A DNA stretch of 64,000 bases from Leptospira dzoumogneensis. GTDB taxonomy: Bacteria > Spirochaetota > Leptospiria > Leptospirales > Leptospiraceae. A model generated the notes under the pieces. The model saw only the letters and a list, made by a program, of their open reading frames with translations. It was not told the origin of the DNA and did no database searches. Numbering within the stretch: position 1 is the first letter of the stretch; every line of letters starts with the position of its first letter. Made by a program: the position numbers and the translations under genes. Below are positions 10,978-20,044 of the stretch, one piece after another. Location of the stretch: the NCBI RefSeq assembly GCF_004770895.1, contig NZ_RQHS01000024.1, positions 62,001-126,000 of the forward strand, in the 5' to 3' direction.

Positions 10978-12192
10978 ATGTTAAATCCCGAAGTGGTAAC
11001 TCCTATATTCTACTTCGGAAGCGGCCTTTCCTTTTTATTGGTGATCCAAAAATTAATTCCACCGATAAAACGCAGAGAAGACAGGATTGGAGCCCTTCTG
11101 TTTCTTTCGTTGGGGATCATACTATTTACGGTTGCGAATGTTGTCTTGGAAATAGACAGGACTTATCCGCATGCAATCTTCTTATTACTCACTTCTTTTT
11201 CGGCTATCGGACCCTTATCTTTACTATATACACATTCTTTGATATACCCGAACCAGACTTTGTATAGGGACATTCGACTTCACTTTCTTGTGCCCGGTCT
11301 TTTTTTATTAGGTGAGTTACTTTTTTTCGGAAGGCCTTGGGATTCTATCATCTCCGATCTGGGTGACTTTAGAAATATTAGATATAAACATTATCTTTCC
11401 TGGGGATTTTTTATAACAACTGCGCTTACTACCGCTTACTTCGGATTTAGATATAGAATGTTAATAACTGTGATCTCTATCCCTGAGTTAAAATCCCAGA
11501 TAAGATTCATTTTTATTCTGGCGACCATCACAGTATTTGCAATGTATTCCTTGGTTTTCGGATTCATGTTCGGTCTGGATATTTTGTTCAGAGTGGGCGG
11601 GCTTCTTGTGACTGGGATTGTCACACTTCTATTCTTGGCTCCTTCTAGATATCCGGACTTTTTTGCTCCTTTGACAAGAGAAGTAAGAAAGAAGAAGTAT
11701 GAAAAATCTCTGCTGATCGGTTTGGACCTGAATCTATTAGAACTTAGGATCCAAGAATTAATGAGAGAAGATAAATTGTATCGGGATCCTGAGCTTACAC
11801 TTCATTCTTTATCGGAAGACTTGGGGATCAAACCATATCAGTTGACCGAATTTTTAAACGAACATCTGCAAACCGGATTTCATAATTATATCAACGGTTT
11901 TAGGATAGAAGAAGCAGTCAAACTTCTGGAAGAAAAACTGGACCAAGACATTCTTTCCATCTGCTATTTTGTAGGATTTAATTCCAAATCCTCTTTTAAT
12001 GATGCGTTCCGTAAGGTAACAGGTAAAACTCCTACACAACTTCGTCAGAAGAAGTCGGAGCCTGAAAAACAAAAATTACATACAACTCGCACAGGTATGC
12101 CCCTAGGAAAAGGACTGGGCGGTATGGTGGAACTTGGCGATTCAGATCGAATTTCCGTAAAAAATCGCCCGATCAAGGCTGAAAATCGGTAA
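10978..12192 (+). CDS. Membrane-anchored AraC-family transcriptional regulator
   Basis: About 404 residues from the ATG at 10978. The first two thirds hold roughly seven hydrophobic segments, and the C-terminal about 100 residues form an AraC-type double helix-turn-helix (L-S-E-D-L-G-I-K-P-Y-Q-L then I-C-Y-F-V-G-F-N-S-K-S-S-F-N-D-A-F-R-K, ending G-K-T-P). Such 7TM-AraC proteins probably sense a membrane or extracellular cue and regulate DNA while tethered. No Shine-Dalgarno sequence is visible, consistent with the promoter lying directly before the ATG. The stop lies 20 bases inside the convergent amidase gene. The target genes are unknown. Confidence 0.85.
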   Translation: MLNPEVVTPIFYFGSGLSFLLVIQKLIPPIKRREDRIGALLFLSLGIILFTVANVVLEIDRTYPHAIFLLLTSFSAIGPLSLLYTHSLIYPNQTLYRDIRLHFLVPGLFLLGELLFFGRPWDSIISDLGDFRNIRYKHYLSWGFFITTALTTAYFGFRYRMLITVISIPELKSQIRFIFILATITVFAMYSLVFGFMFGLDILFRVGGLLVTGIVTLLFLAPSRYPDFFAPLTREVRKKKYEKSLLIGLDLNLLELRIQELMREDKLYRDPELTLHSLSEDLGIKPYQLTEFLNEHLQTGFHNYINGFRIEEAVKLLEEKLDQDILSICYFVGFNSKSSFNDAFRKVTGKTPTQLRQKKSEPEKQKLHTTRTGMPLGKGLGGMVELGDSDRISVKNRPIKAENR

Positions 12193-13507
12193 ATAGAAGG
12201 ATCCATTCTTCTCCATTTCTATCGTACCAATCTTTTTCCGAATAATAAGTCCCACCTAGGGTCTCTATTACTTTTTTCATATACGGTTCGCCTGGATCAA
12301 AGTCCTGTGCATCTAAAAAGATAGAACCACCCCATTTTTTCTTTGCCTGAGTATGGGAGAATACACCTTTCAGAGATTCTATCCTTTGGTTATTCAAAGG
12401 GATATTGTATTTTTGGCAAAGCTCGTACACAAGTTTTGAGACTGCAGCAGTCTGTGCCGGGTTTGCAAGTAACATCTCGGTGTCCTTGCCAACGATCTCT
12501 ATTTGGAAACAATTTCGGTTTGTGCCTGTGGCGGCCGCGGCCATATGAAGCGGAGAATCCAGTAATTGGTAGATCTTTCCGTCCTTATCCGCAAGGAATG
12601 TGGCAGCTAAATTCCTTTTTTCTAATACTCTTAGAGTTCCATCATAATCATTGATCGCAGTGAAATGTAAGACTACACAATCAGCGGTGATTGCGCCTCT
12701 ATAATTGTATTTTAGTCTTTTTTCTTCCGGAAGAAGTCCGTCTGCGGTTTTTTCGATACTTTCTAATTCTGCCTTAGGAGTAGGAGTTACGGATCTGCCC
12801 TTATCATAACTCGGTTCTTTGACTTCTCCATTTTGTCCTACAAAAGGTTTTTCTTTACGTAGGACCCATTCTCCATATCTATCCTTCCATTCCATTTCGG
12901 AGAAATAGGAGCCTTTTAATTCTTCCAGAAGTGCTTTTAACACATTCTCATTTCCGCAATCGCTTCCGTTTAAGAAGCCGCCGAATTTCTTTTTGGCCTG
13001 ACTATGTGTAAATATTCCGGAACGGCCGCCCACGTCGAAATTTGTGATCGGGATTCCGAATTCCTGAGAGGTCTTTGCGATTGCGTATAGTAAAGATTTT
13101 TTCTGCGCTGGACGTTTGAGTATATCTTCCTTATCTCCTTCCCAGGAAATATGGATCATACTTGTATCCGTTTTTGGCGCTGCCTTGATGTTAGATATTC
13201 CGGGATCTTCTATCCCGTAAATTTTTCCTTTTTTATCTACGATATAATGTACTAACCATCCGGAATTTGCACTTTTTGTAATATATTCTTCGCTGGAAAG
13301 TCCCTTGGTATGATGGAGCAGTATTCCGCTTACCTTCGTTTTTTTTCGAAGAGTGGAGAGAGAAGAAATACTTTTGTCCTTAGGCAATAACTGAGAGATC
13401 GGATGAATGGGAGAAGCAAACTCTGCGATTGAAAAGTTCGTCTCCGGAAGGGAAGAGCAACTAGATATAATACAGACAGTGAGTAATAGAAGGGCAGTTC
13501 TCAACAT
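12173..13507 (-). CDS. Lipoprotein with two tandem amidase/PGRP-like domains
   Basis: 444 residues. A signal sequence ends in I-I-S-S-C (Cys17). Two copies of an N-acetylmuramoyl-L-alanine amidase type 2 (PGRP) domain follow: the first opens with I-L-L-H-H-T, the second with V-V-L-H-F-T, and each later carries a T-H-S-Q-A-K-K-K or S-H-T-Q-A-K-K-K segment and ends with a W-x-D-R-x-G-E-W-tail. The halves clearly arose by internal duplication. The family cleaves the lactyl-amide bond of peptidoglycan with zinc held by two His and a third ligand; which half stays active is not settled here. It overlaps the upstream gene by 7 bases, so the two are co-transcribed. Confidence 0.82.
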   Translation of the reverse strand: MLRTALLLLTVCIISSCSSLPETNFSIAEFASPIHPISQLLPKDKSISSLSTLRKKTKVSGILLHHTKGLSSEEYITKSANSGWLVHYIVDKKGKIYGIEDPGISNIKAAPKTDTSMIHISWEGDKEDILKRPAQKKSLLYAIAKTSQEFGIPITNFDVGGRSGIFTHSQAKKKFGGFLNGSDCGNENVLKALLEELKGSYFSEMEWKDRYGEWVLRKEKPFVGQNGEVKEPSYDKGRSVTPTPKAELESIEKTADGLLPEEKRLKYNYRGAITADCVVLHFTAINDYDGTLRVLEKRNLAATFLADKDGKIYQLLDSPLHMAAAATGTNRNCFQIEIVGKDTEMLLANPAQTAAVSKLVYELCQKYNIPLNNQRIESLKGVFSHTQAKKKWGGSIFLDAQDFDPGEPYMKKVIETLGGTYYSEKDWYDRNGEEWILLFTDFQP

Positions 13508-14079
13508 CCTTTCTCCGTTAGTTTTTCTTTTAATAGAGAAAGGTCCGATCTGACTCTTTCTAAAATGGATTTCGCTTTGGTATGTTTATTTAGAAGATCT
13601 TTATATTCTAAGACAGCGTGATTTTTTCGTTCTACAAAGTCCGGTTCTAAAGGAAGTGTTTCCAGATCTCTGAGGGAAGCTTCCGCATCCGTTCTGATCT
13701 TGGTCCAGTTTGCGGTATAAGAAGAATAGATCTCTTTAGGAAGTTTGTCCCTGGAAACCTTGATACGTTCTTCCATTTGAGGAAGGTCTATCTTTAGGAA
13801 TTCGCTTAATGCTTGGGAGTCTTGGACCAGTTCTTCTAAAATCCCGCTTAAATGTTTTTCGATAGCTTGCCTTTGGGTATGTATCGCCTTTTTGGCTCTT
13901 CTAAAAATCCTAAGCATTGCTAAGGCGGAAAGTATCAGGACCGACAAAAAGACCCAAAAAGAAAACTTGGAAATGACCCAACGAAATCCGGGAGAATCGA
14001 ACCATTCCTGAAAATAAAAGGCTGAGCCGCCCAGGGCCAATAAGATTAAAAATACTACGAGAGCAAGAAATCGCCTCAT
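13501..14079 (-). CDS. Small membrane protein with cytoplasmic or periplasmic coiled coil
   Basis: 192 residues of unknown family. Two hydrophobic segments near the N-terminus (about 5-22 and 36-56) are followed by a charged, helical stretch of about 130 residues rich in Lys, Glu and Leu, probably coiled coil. The stop overlaps the start of the amidase lipoprotein by 7 bases, so this is the upstream gene of a two-gene operon and may act in envelope or peptidoglycan handling. No catalytic motif is visible. Confidence 0.75.
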   Translation of the reverse strand: MRRFLALVVFLILLALGGSAFYFQEWFDSPGFRWVISKFSFWVFLSVLILSALAMLRIFRRAKKAIHTQRQAIEKHLSGILEELVQDSQALSEFLKIDLPQMEERIKVSRDKLPKEIYSSYTANWTKIRTDAEASLRDLETLPLEPDFVERKNHAVLEYKDLLNKHTKAKSILERVRSDLSLLKEKLTEKGC

Positions 14080-14155
14080 CTCTTTCTCATTTAGGAAAAG
14101 GTTTTCTTTCTGTCAAGGTCAAGACGGACCTTCTCGAAGCCGAAACTAAATAGTG

Positions 14156-14323
14156 ATGGATGCCTCTGCGAATCGTTTCCCTTCTTCTTCCCGCAAATCC
14201 GACCCGCCTAAAGTCGTGAACCTTGGATTTTATCGGATCAAAAAAACTCTAAGGGAAGAAGGTTTCGAAGTAGTGGAAAAAGCAGACGGCAAGATCACTC
14301 TCGTGTTGCGAGTTAAGGATTGA
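14156..14323 (+). CDS. Small hypothetical protein (55 aa)
   Basis: A short frame that starts at ATG 14156 and ends in TGA at 14321-14323. The product is basic at first (R-K-S-D-P-P-K), then has an alternating helix-strand pattern (L-G-F-Y-R-I-K-K-T-L-R-E-E-G-F-E-V-V, then G-K-I-T-L-V-L-R-V), which looks like a real small alpha/beta fold rather than noise. No clear ribosome-binding site is visible. It lies in the divergent gap between the coiled-coil membrane gene and the GxxExxY cassette. Confidence 0.5.
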   Translation: MDASANRFPSSSRKSDPPKVVNLGFYRIKKTLREEGFEVVEKADGKITLVLRVKD

Positions 14324-14352
14324 GGCGCAGAGATCGCGGAGAACACAGAGGG
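14324..14352 (+). repeat. Left CACAGAG-type repeat flanking the GxxExxY gene
   Basis: A purine-biased GGCGCAGAGATCGCGGAGAA-type sequence continuing into CACAGAGG. It matches, in inverted orientation, the repeat on the other side of the GxxExxY gene and resembles repeats at 19978-20041 and 37569-37645. Confidence 0.7.
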
Positions 14353-14354
14353 GA

Positions 14355-14741
14355 TTAGTATCCATTCACTAATCGAGTAATTCCGCTTTTTAGCAATTGT
14401 TCATTAAAATTAATAAGTAGTCCGCATTGTAATTTCATCAGACGTAAGTAGGTAAGCGTTTGTTTTGAATGGATAGGAAGTAATTTTTCTACTGACTTTA
14501 TTTCTACTATCACCTGGTTTTCTACAAGCAAATCTACTCGAAAGGCATTCTTTAAGATAATATCTCCGTATTGAATGGTGATTCTTTTCTGCCGATCAAC
14601 TTGCAAATTTTGTTTTTGCAGTTCTTTTTCTAAGATGAATTCGTAAACAGATTCGAATAGTCCCGGACCTAGATCTTTGTGTATTTTTAAGGCGGAGCCT
14701 ATGATTATCTCTGTGATTTCGTCGATCTTCAGTTCTTTCAT
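14355..14741 (-). CDS. GxxExxY family protein (PD-(D/E)XK-like fold)
   Basis: 128 residues. The diagnostic G-P-G-L-F-E-S-V-Y-E motif is at about 25-34, followed by the compact alpha/beta core with V-D-L-L-V-E and I-V-E-I-K-S-V-E, the Asp and Glu-x-Lys pattern of the PD-(D/E)XK nuclease superfamily. Members are small, common in environmental bacteria and of unknown function. Start: ATG at 14741. The gene is bracketed by inverted copies of a CACAGAG-like repeat and fits exactly between two neighbouring genes, as if inserted as a cassette. Whether it nicks DNA or helps its own spread is only a guess. Confidence 0.9.
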   Translation of the reverse strand: MKELKIDEITEIIIGSALKIHKDLGPGLFESVYEFILEKELQKQNLQVDRQKRITIQYGDIILKNAFRVDLLVENQVIVEIKSVEKLLPIHSKQTLTYLRLMKLQCGLLINFNEQLLKSGITRLVNGY

Positions 14742-14804
14742 ACCGGATTCTCCCGTAAACCGACGGGTCTCCGCGCATTCCTTCTGATCGTACTTTCTTA
14801 AAAA

Positions 14805-14836
14805 ACTCCGTGACCTCTGTGGTCTCTGTGCGCAAA
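14805..14836 (+). repeat. Right CACAGAG-type repeat flanking the GxxExxY gene
   Basis: CCGTGACCTCTGTGGTCTCT followed by GTGCGC on the plus strand; its reverse complement matches the left repeat at 14324-14352. It ends 3 bases before the stop of the next minus-strand gene. Confidence 0.7.
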
Positions 14837-14838
14837 AA

Positions 14839-15642
14839 TTAAGAGCCGGATTCCTCTAACGTAGGAAGTTCATCCGAAAATTCTTTTGGTTCCGGTTTTT
14901 TAGGGATGAGAGTTTCTCCGCAGCTTTTTTTGAGCAGAGAATCTATTTTAGATTTTTCGGCAGAGTGGGGAAGTATTCTAAGATAGATCCTGTAGTTGCG
15001 GACTGCTCCAGGACAATATCCGGTTTTTAAATATAAACTTCCGAGTAATCTTCTGGCACCCGGGTGAGCAGGTTCATGTTCAATGATCTTTGTAGCGAGC
15101 CTCATTGATTTATCAGGATTTGTTTTTGCATTCTTCTTGGATTCGTCCCAGGTTTTGACCAACTCTTCTTCATATAAATAATAGAGTTGGTTGTTTCCCA
15201 TCTCCAATACTCTGAACACGATCGCGTCTTGGGCCCCGCTCTTGCATACTCCGAACCAGATATCTTCTCCGCTATCCGTCATTTTGTTTCCGCGGACTTT
15301 GATTAGATCACTTCCGTCCAAACATCCGGCCATCTCGTATATGTCTCTCATGGCTGCGGGTGAAACTGCGAGTAATACTCTGAGTTGGTTTCCGTAAGAA
15401 GCGATATCATCTTCCGGCATTGCGTCTTCCGGGTTGATTACATTGGGAGAATCATTGAATATTCGAAGCTTGATAGAGGATTCTAGGACCCAATCGGGTA
15501 GATCCAAACTTTTTATAAATGCGTCTTTTGGTTTCCAGAAAGATCGGATGGTCTCGCAGGAAGAAAGGGTGAAAACCTGGACTCCTACTAGGATCAGGAA
15601 TATGCAGAATTTGGATTTGGAAGCTTCTTTTCCGGTTGCCAC
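14839..15642 (-). CDS. Hypothetical lipoprotein with TPR-like C-terminus
   Basis: 267 residues from a GTG at 15642; no Shine-Dalgarno sequence is evident and no better start precedes the signal peptide. The N-terminus is a signal sequence ending in T-L-S-S-C (Cys29), a lipobox. A middle region has several Cys (G-C-L-D-G and F-G-V-C-K), and the C-terminal third has a short TPR-like helical pair (A-H-P-G-A-R-R-L-L-G-S-L-Y-L-K-T-G-Y). The gene is divergent from ribH with a 47-base gap. No known function; it is predicted to be anchored in the envelope. Confidence 0.75.
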   Translation of the reverse strand: MATGKEASKSKFCIFLILVGVQVFTLSSCETIRSFWKPKDAFIKSLDLPDWVLESSIKLRIFNDSPNVINPEDAMPEDDIASYGNQLRVLLAVSPAAMRDIYEMAGCLDGSDLIKVRGNKMTDSGEDIWFGVCKSGAQDAIVFRVLEMGNNQLYYLYEEELVKTWDESKKNAKTNPDKSMRLATKIIEHEPAHPGARRLLGSLYLKTGYCPGAVRNYRIYLRILPHSAEKSKIDSLLKKSCGETLIPKKPEPKEFSDELPTLEESGS

Positions 15643-15689
15643 TCAGGGTAACTTGTGTTTTCTCGATATAAGAAGCAACCAGGAAACAG

Positions 15690-16151
15690 ATGCCTCAAGA
15701 ATTGAAAGCCAAGCTGGACGGAAAGGGACAAAAACATTGTATTGTTGTCTCCCGTTTTAACGAATTCATAGTCGAAAGCCTTTTGAAAGGTTCACTTGAC
15801 GGACTCCACATGACAGGAGTCGAAGATAAAGATATCACTGTGGTACGAATCCCGGGGGCATACGAACTTCCGATCGTTGTATCCAAAGCCGCTCAAAGTA
15901 AAAAATACGATTCCATCATTTGTTTGGGTGCCGTGATCCGAGGAGCTACGGCTCATTTTGATTTTGTAGCCGGAGAATCTGCAAAAGTAGGTTCTATCGG
16001 AGTGCAACATTCAGTGCCTGTGATTTTCGGAGTTTTGACCACAGATACGATTGAGCAGGCAATCGAAAGAGCCGGTACCAAGGCAGGTAATAAAGGCTAC
16101 GAAGCTGCTTTGACTGCGGTGGAAATGACAAATCTGCTCAAGCTTCTCTAA
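15690..16151 (+). CDS. ribH: 6,7-dimethyl-8-ribityllumazine synthase
   Basis: 153 residues, standard length. RibH condenses 3,4-dihydroxy-2-butanone 4-phosphate with 5-amino-6-ribitylaminouracil in riboflavin synthesis and assembles into icosahedral or decameric shells. Seen: S-R-F-N-E near the start (substrate-binding Phe), [20 protein letters not shown] with the catalytic His and [11 protein letters not shown]. The ATG has AGGAAA upstream. nusB begins 3 bases after the stop, a classic ribH-nusB pair. Confidence 0.97.
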   Translation: MPQELKAKLDGKGQKHCIVVSRFNEFIVESLLKGSLDGLHMTGVEDKDITVVRIPGAYELPIVVSKAAQSKKYDSIICLGAVIRGATAHFDFVAGESAKVGSIGVQHSVPVIFGVLTTDTIEQAIERAGTKAGNKGYEAALTAVEMTNLLKLL

Positions 16152-16154
16152 TCT

Positions 16155-16619
16155 ATGTCTTCTTCCAGAAGGAAGTCTCGCGAAATCGCATTAATGGCAT
16201 TGTACCAGTTGGAACTGGTGAATTCCGCATTGTCGGAGGTCCTAAGTTTTCGTTGGTACGACAAAAAGATAGAAACGGAAGAAAGGGATTTTGCCGTTTC
16301 TATCATAAATGGTGTTGTGAAAAACGCGGAAACAATCGATACTCTCATCAAGAAATACTCGAGGAATTGGGATTTTGCTAGAATTTCCCCGGTGAACAAA
16401 TGTATCCTACGTTTGTCCATTTATGGGATATTGCATTCCAAGGAAATTCCGCCCAGGGTCACCATCGACGAAGCAGTCGAGTTGACTAAGGAATTTGAAA
16501 GCGAGAATTCGGTCCCTTTTATTAACGGGATCCTGGATTCCATCCTTCAGTACGAGACGAACCGACATGGAAAACCCGATCCGCAAGAACCGAATCTTCC
16601 TGGAGACGGAAGAACCTAA
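16155..16619 (+). CDS. nusB: Transcription antitermination factor NusB
   Basis: 154 residues. NusB binds NusE (S10) and boxA RNA to promote rRNA antitermination. Seen: [15 protein letters not shown] (arginine-rich first helix that contacts RNA), a middle helix with I-N-G-V-V-K-N, then R-L-S-I-Y-G-I-L and [16 protein letters not shown], all standard NusB blocks. It starts 3 bases after ribH and its last 53 bases overlap the start of the next gene in another frame. Confidence 0.96.
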   Translation: MSSSRRKSREIALMALYQLELVNSALSEVLSFRWYDKKIETEERDFAVSIINGVVKNAETIDTLIKKYSRNWDFARISPVNKCILRLSIYGILHSKEIPPRVTIDEAVELTKEFESENSVPFINGILDSILQYETNRHGKPDPQEPNLPGDGRT

Positions 16620-18639
16620 ACCTTCTTATTATTACGGAGACGAACCGGAAGAGTTTCGTCCCAGACGTCATTATAATCCGACTGCATTTGCTTGGGGAGC
16701 CTTAGCTGCTTCTCTTCTTCTTTTGATCGGTCTTGCGATTTGGTATTCTTTTTTCAGAGAAGGCAAGGCAGGTTTTGGTGCGAATGGAGTTGCAGACGGC
16801 AAGTCACCGTTGATGCCGAAGGGAAGTCTTGCCCAAGAATTACAAAGACCTTATCTTCCTGATGGTACGAACAATCCGCTTCTGACCAAGTGTGTTACTT
16901 TATATAAGCAGAATTATCGAAAGCAATCATTCGATTATTGTACTGAGTTTTTGACCGGTCCGGCGACTAACCAGGAGAAGTCCTTGGCCTTGACCGTACT
17001 CGGAGTGATCTACGATGAGGATGGAAGATTTCCTCAGGCGATAGATTCGTTGCAGAAGGCGATCACTCTGGATGGAAATAATGTATACGCATATTATAAT
17101 TTAACTTTAGCGTATGCTCATAGCGGCCAAAATTCCGCGGCGAGAAGTACTGCTCTGAAAGCGAGAGAGATCGCGCCTAACGATCCGCGTATCGCTCTAA
17201 TGGCGGGAAATCTTTTCAACGAGATCAATGATCCGGATGCTGCTATAGACGCGTATAAGCAGGGACTTTCCTCTTCTCCAGACGATCCTTATCTGACTTA
17301 TAACCTTGCATTAAGTTATTTTAAAAAAGGAGAGATCCCGCAGGCAGAAGAACATTTTAAACTTGTGGTGATGAGGGCGAGAGGCGGGAAACTCGCTGCA
17401 CTTTCCAATTCTTATTTGGGAAATATTTCCTATAATAGGGGAGACTATGTTTCCGCAGAACATTATTTTAGAGAGGCTGCGACTTTAACTCCTAACGATG
17501 CAAAGGCGTTGTATAATCTTTCGATCGTTTTGAAGAAGAACGGTAAATTGGAAGAATCGGTAAAATATCTGGAACTTGCCAACCAAGCCGGTTCCAACGA
17601 TCCGGAATTATTTAGATCCATTGCAGAAGGTTTCGAGCAGTTGAATCAAGGAGAGCAATCTATCAATGCACTCCAAAAAGGTCTGAAATATAATCCGAAC
17701 AATTTGGATCTATTATTCCAACTTGCGGAAACATATTATAATAAAGGGGACCTTCTCGCCGCAGAAGAAACTTACAGAAGGATCGTGGACTCCACACCTG
17801 GTGATAGTTTTACGGAAACCGCTTTATTAAATTTGGGCGTTGTCCTGGACCAAATGGAAAGATATGGAGAAGCGATTACATATCTGAATCGTGTCCTGGA
17901 TCTGAATCCTAAAAATGCAAAAGCATATTATAATCTAGGTCTTGTATATAAACATACAGGCAACGGCACACAAGCGATCGAGAATTTCCGCAAAGCATCT
18001 TATTTGGATCCGGATGATATCAAACCTAAGGAAGCCTTGGGCGATTATTATCTGGAAAACAAATTTTATAGGGAAGCGATAGAAGAATATTCCGCGCTCT
18101 TTAAACAAAAAGAAGATTACTACAAAGTAGCTTTGAAACTTGCAGAAGCATATATGGGCACAGGAGAATCTTCCAGCGCGGAAAAGATCCTTTTGCAAGT
18201 ATTGAACAGATCCAGAAATTCAAATGAGATCAAACAGGCTCACAAGAAGCTCGCACTTCTATATAATAAATCCAAAGATCCTGATATGAAAAACAGAGCT
18301 AAGGACGAAGCATATCGTTCCGCTCATATGGATCCGGAAGATTATGAAGGACGTTTGGTTCTTTCTAAAATCCTATTGGATTCTAATTCCGTTTTGGATC
18401 GCGAAAAAGCGATCGAAGAATTGACTGCGATCGTAAGATCGGAAATAAAACCTAAGACTGCGTCCACTGCTTATAATTATCTGGGGGTCGCATTTTACAA
18501 GAACGGAGAATATAAAAAGGCGGTTCGTTCTTTCCAAAATGCAATAGACTTAGATCCGTCTAATACGGAAGCTTACGATAATAAGCGTGCCGCGACGGCC
18601 GCATTGGAGGATTCCTCCAAGAGGGACGGTCTTTTCTGA
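16567..18639 (+). CDS. Membrane-anchored TPR-repeat protein
   Basis: 690 residues from the ATG at 16567; the frame is open from 16495 but the extension would lie deeper in nusB. A charged N-terminal tail (about 1-38) is followed by one membrane segment (about 40-62), then about 600 residues of tandem tetratricopeptide repeats with the usual A-Y-Y-N-L-G/A-L-x-Y and D-P-x-N spacing. It is probably a type II membrane protein presenting a TPR scaffold to the periplasm. It overlaps nusB by 53 bases and the following HEAT-repeat gene by 4 (CTGA). The partners are unknown, but the coupling to the HEAT protein suggests joint work. Confidence 0.88.
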   Translation: MENPIRKNRIFLETEEPKPSYYYGDEPEEFRPRRHYNPTAFAWGALAASLLLLIGLAIWYSFFREGKAGFGANGVADGKSPLMPKGSLAQELQRPYLPDGTNNPLLTKCVTLYKQNYRKQSFDYCTEFLTGPATNQEKSLALTVLGVIYDEDGRFPQAIDSLQKAITLDGNNVYAYYNLTLAYAHSGQNSAARSTALKAREIAPNDPRIALMAGNLFNEINDPDAAIDAYKQGLSSSPDDPYLTYNLALSYFKKGEIPQAEEHFKLVVMRARGGKLAALSNSYLGNISYNRGDYVSAEHYFREAATLTPNDAKALYNLSIVLKKNGKLEESVKYLELANQAGSNDPELFRSIAEGFEQLNQGEQSINALQKGLKYNPNNLDLLFQLAETYYNKGDLLAAEETYRRIVDSTPGDSFTETALLNLGVVLDQMERYGEAITYLNRVLDLNPKNAKAYYNLGLVYKHTGNGTQAIENFRKASYLDPDDIKPKEALGDYYLENKFYREAIEEYSALFKQKEDYYKVALKLAEAYMGTGESSSAEKILLQVLNRSRNSNEIKQAHKKLALLYNKSKDPDMKNRAKDEAYRSAHMDPEDYEGRLVLSKILLDSNSVLDREKAIEELTAIVRSEIKPKTASTAYNYLGVAFYKNGEYKKAVRSFQNAIDLDPSNTEAYDNKRAATAALEDSSKRDGLF

Positions 18640-19976
18640 AAAGAATTCCATTCTTTTGTCTGGTTCTATTCTTCTCTTTTATATTCGGCGGAAGTGTTTT
18701 CGCCGAAGAACAAAAGGATCCATTTAAGGAATCCGTTCTTTCTAAAGGAAGATCACAGGCCAGAGCAATTTCCGAGATCAAATCCAAAAATCGTTTGGAT
18801 TTGGTAAAAGAACTTCCCAAAATTATTTCAGAGCCGGATGCGAGAGAAGATAGTATCTTCGCTTCTTTGGCGCTTTTTTCAGAATTAGAAGATTTGGATT
18901 CACTTGCTCCATATTGGGCAAACGAACTAGATACTATTTTTAAAACCACTCGAAACACGGAGATCCAAACTAGGATCTTAGAACTTGCAGATCGAAAAAA
19001 GGAAAAAAGACTTATCTATGCAGTGATTGCAGGGCTCACTCATACTGATTTTGAAGTGAGACAATCTTCTTATAGATATGTGCAAGGGATCAAAGACGAT
19101 AGGGCAATGCCTCATGTTTTGGATCTTGCGGTTTCCACAAATCCGGTCTATAGAGAATATTTTTTGGAATCCGCCATCTGGATCAAAGACGAAAGAGTCC
19201 AGAATCTAATAGGTAAATTCGCTACGGACGATATTCCTGCACTTCGCAGAAGGTTTTTTACAGTATTAAATAAAACGAATACACCTGATAATCGCGGAAA
19301 TATCCCTCGTATGGCTGCCTCCGATCCGGATGAAGATGTTCGTCTTCACGGTTTGGAGATACTGAAGAATCGAAAGAGTCGGCAGTATATTTCTCTTTTT
19401 TATAAAGGGATCACTGAGCCGAATCCGGATCTAAGGAAGATCTGCACCGAGGCATTATTCTATCTGAATGATAAACAAGGAGCCAAATCGGTTTCGGAAC
19501 AATTGGTGAAAGAAACTGTGCCGGGGCTCAAGGCAAGATTGATCGATCTACTTTTGGATCTTGGCGCTCATGGAGGCGGGCAGGGACTACTTACTGTCTT
19601 GGATGCGGATAAGGATCCTGGTCTTCGCTCTCGCGCTGCAGAAGTGATGGGTAAACTTGGATTCAATCCCGGAACCAGTGAACTCAAACGTATTTTCGAA
19701 AAAGAAAAAGTAAATGAGGTCAAACTTTCTCTTTTAAAGGCTTTAGGAGAATTGAAGGATAAAACTTCTGTTCCGGCTCTCATCTCATTTGCTTCAAATA
19801 ATAAAAAAGAATATCTTCCTCTTCGATTACAGGCAATCGATACCGTTCGGATCATTGGAGATCCTGAATGTTTGCCTGCATTATTCGATGCTTATGTGAT
19901 CGAAAAAACTCCAGAAGTGAAATCCGAAATGGAAAAAGCAACTCGAGAGATCATTTCTATTAAGGTCTCTAAGTAA
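18636..19976 (+). CDS. Exported HEAT-repeat protein with apparent CTG start
   Basis: I call 446 residues starting at CTG 18636. The first ordinary start in frame is TTG at 18795, but upstream of it the frame encodes a textbook signal peptide, (M)[16 protein letters not shown], then G-G-S-V-F-A before E-E-Q. Between the CTG and the TTG there is no ATG, GTG or TTG in frame. The CTG forms a 4-base CTGA overlap with the stop of the TPR gene and has AGAGGGA about 10 bases upstream. The mature part is a run of HEAT-like helical repeats (D-x-[19 protein letters not shown]). It is a likely periplasmic scaffold partner of the TPR protein. Confidence 0.82.
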   Translation: MKRIPFFCLVLFFSFIFGGSVFAEEQKDPFKESVLSKGRSQARAISEIKSKNRLDLVKELPKIISEPDAREDSIFASLALFSELEDLDSLAPYWANELDTIFKTTRNTEIQTRILELADRKKEKRLIYAVIAGLTHTDFEVRQSSYRYVQGIKDDRAMPHVLDLAVSTNPVYREYFLESAIWIKDERVQNLIGKFATDDIPALRRRFFTVLNKTNTPDNRGNIPRMAASDPDEDVRLHGLEILKNRKSRQYISLFYKGITEPNPDLRKICTEALFYLNDKQGAKSVSEQLVKETVPGLKARLIDLLLDLGAHGGGQGLLTVLDADKDPGLRSRAAEVMGKLGFNPGTSELKRIFEKEKVNEVKLSLLKALGELKDKTSVPALISFASNNKKEYLPLRLQAIDTVRIIGDPECLPALFDAYVIEKTPEVKSEMEKATREIISIKVSK

Positions 19977-19977
19977 G

Positions 19978-20041
19978 AGTCACGGAGTAAAGTGAGACAC
20001 AGGGGATTCTCACGCAGAGACGGAGAGTCGCAGAGGATTTA
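19978..20041 (+). repeat. CACGGAG/CGCAGAG-type dispersed repeat
   Basis: The gap between the HEAT gene and the next lipoprotein is filled by GTCACGGAG, GACACAGGGG and CGCAGAGACGGAG with CGCAGAGG units. These units resemble those flanking the GxxExxY gene, but no GxxExxY gene is present here. Confidence 0.6.
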
Positions 20042-20044
20042 AGA

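Noticed and set aside
18560..18958. Minus-strand frame of 132 codons at the TPR/HEAT junction
   Set aside because: The plus strand encodes a signal peptide and HEAT repeats here, which explains the open frame.
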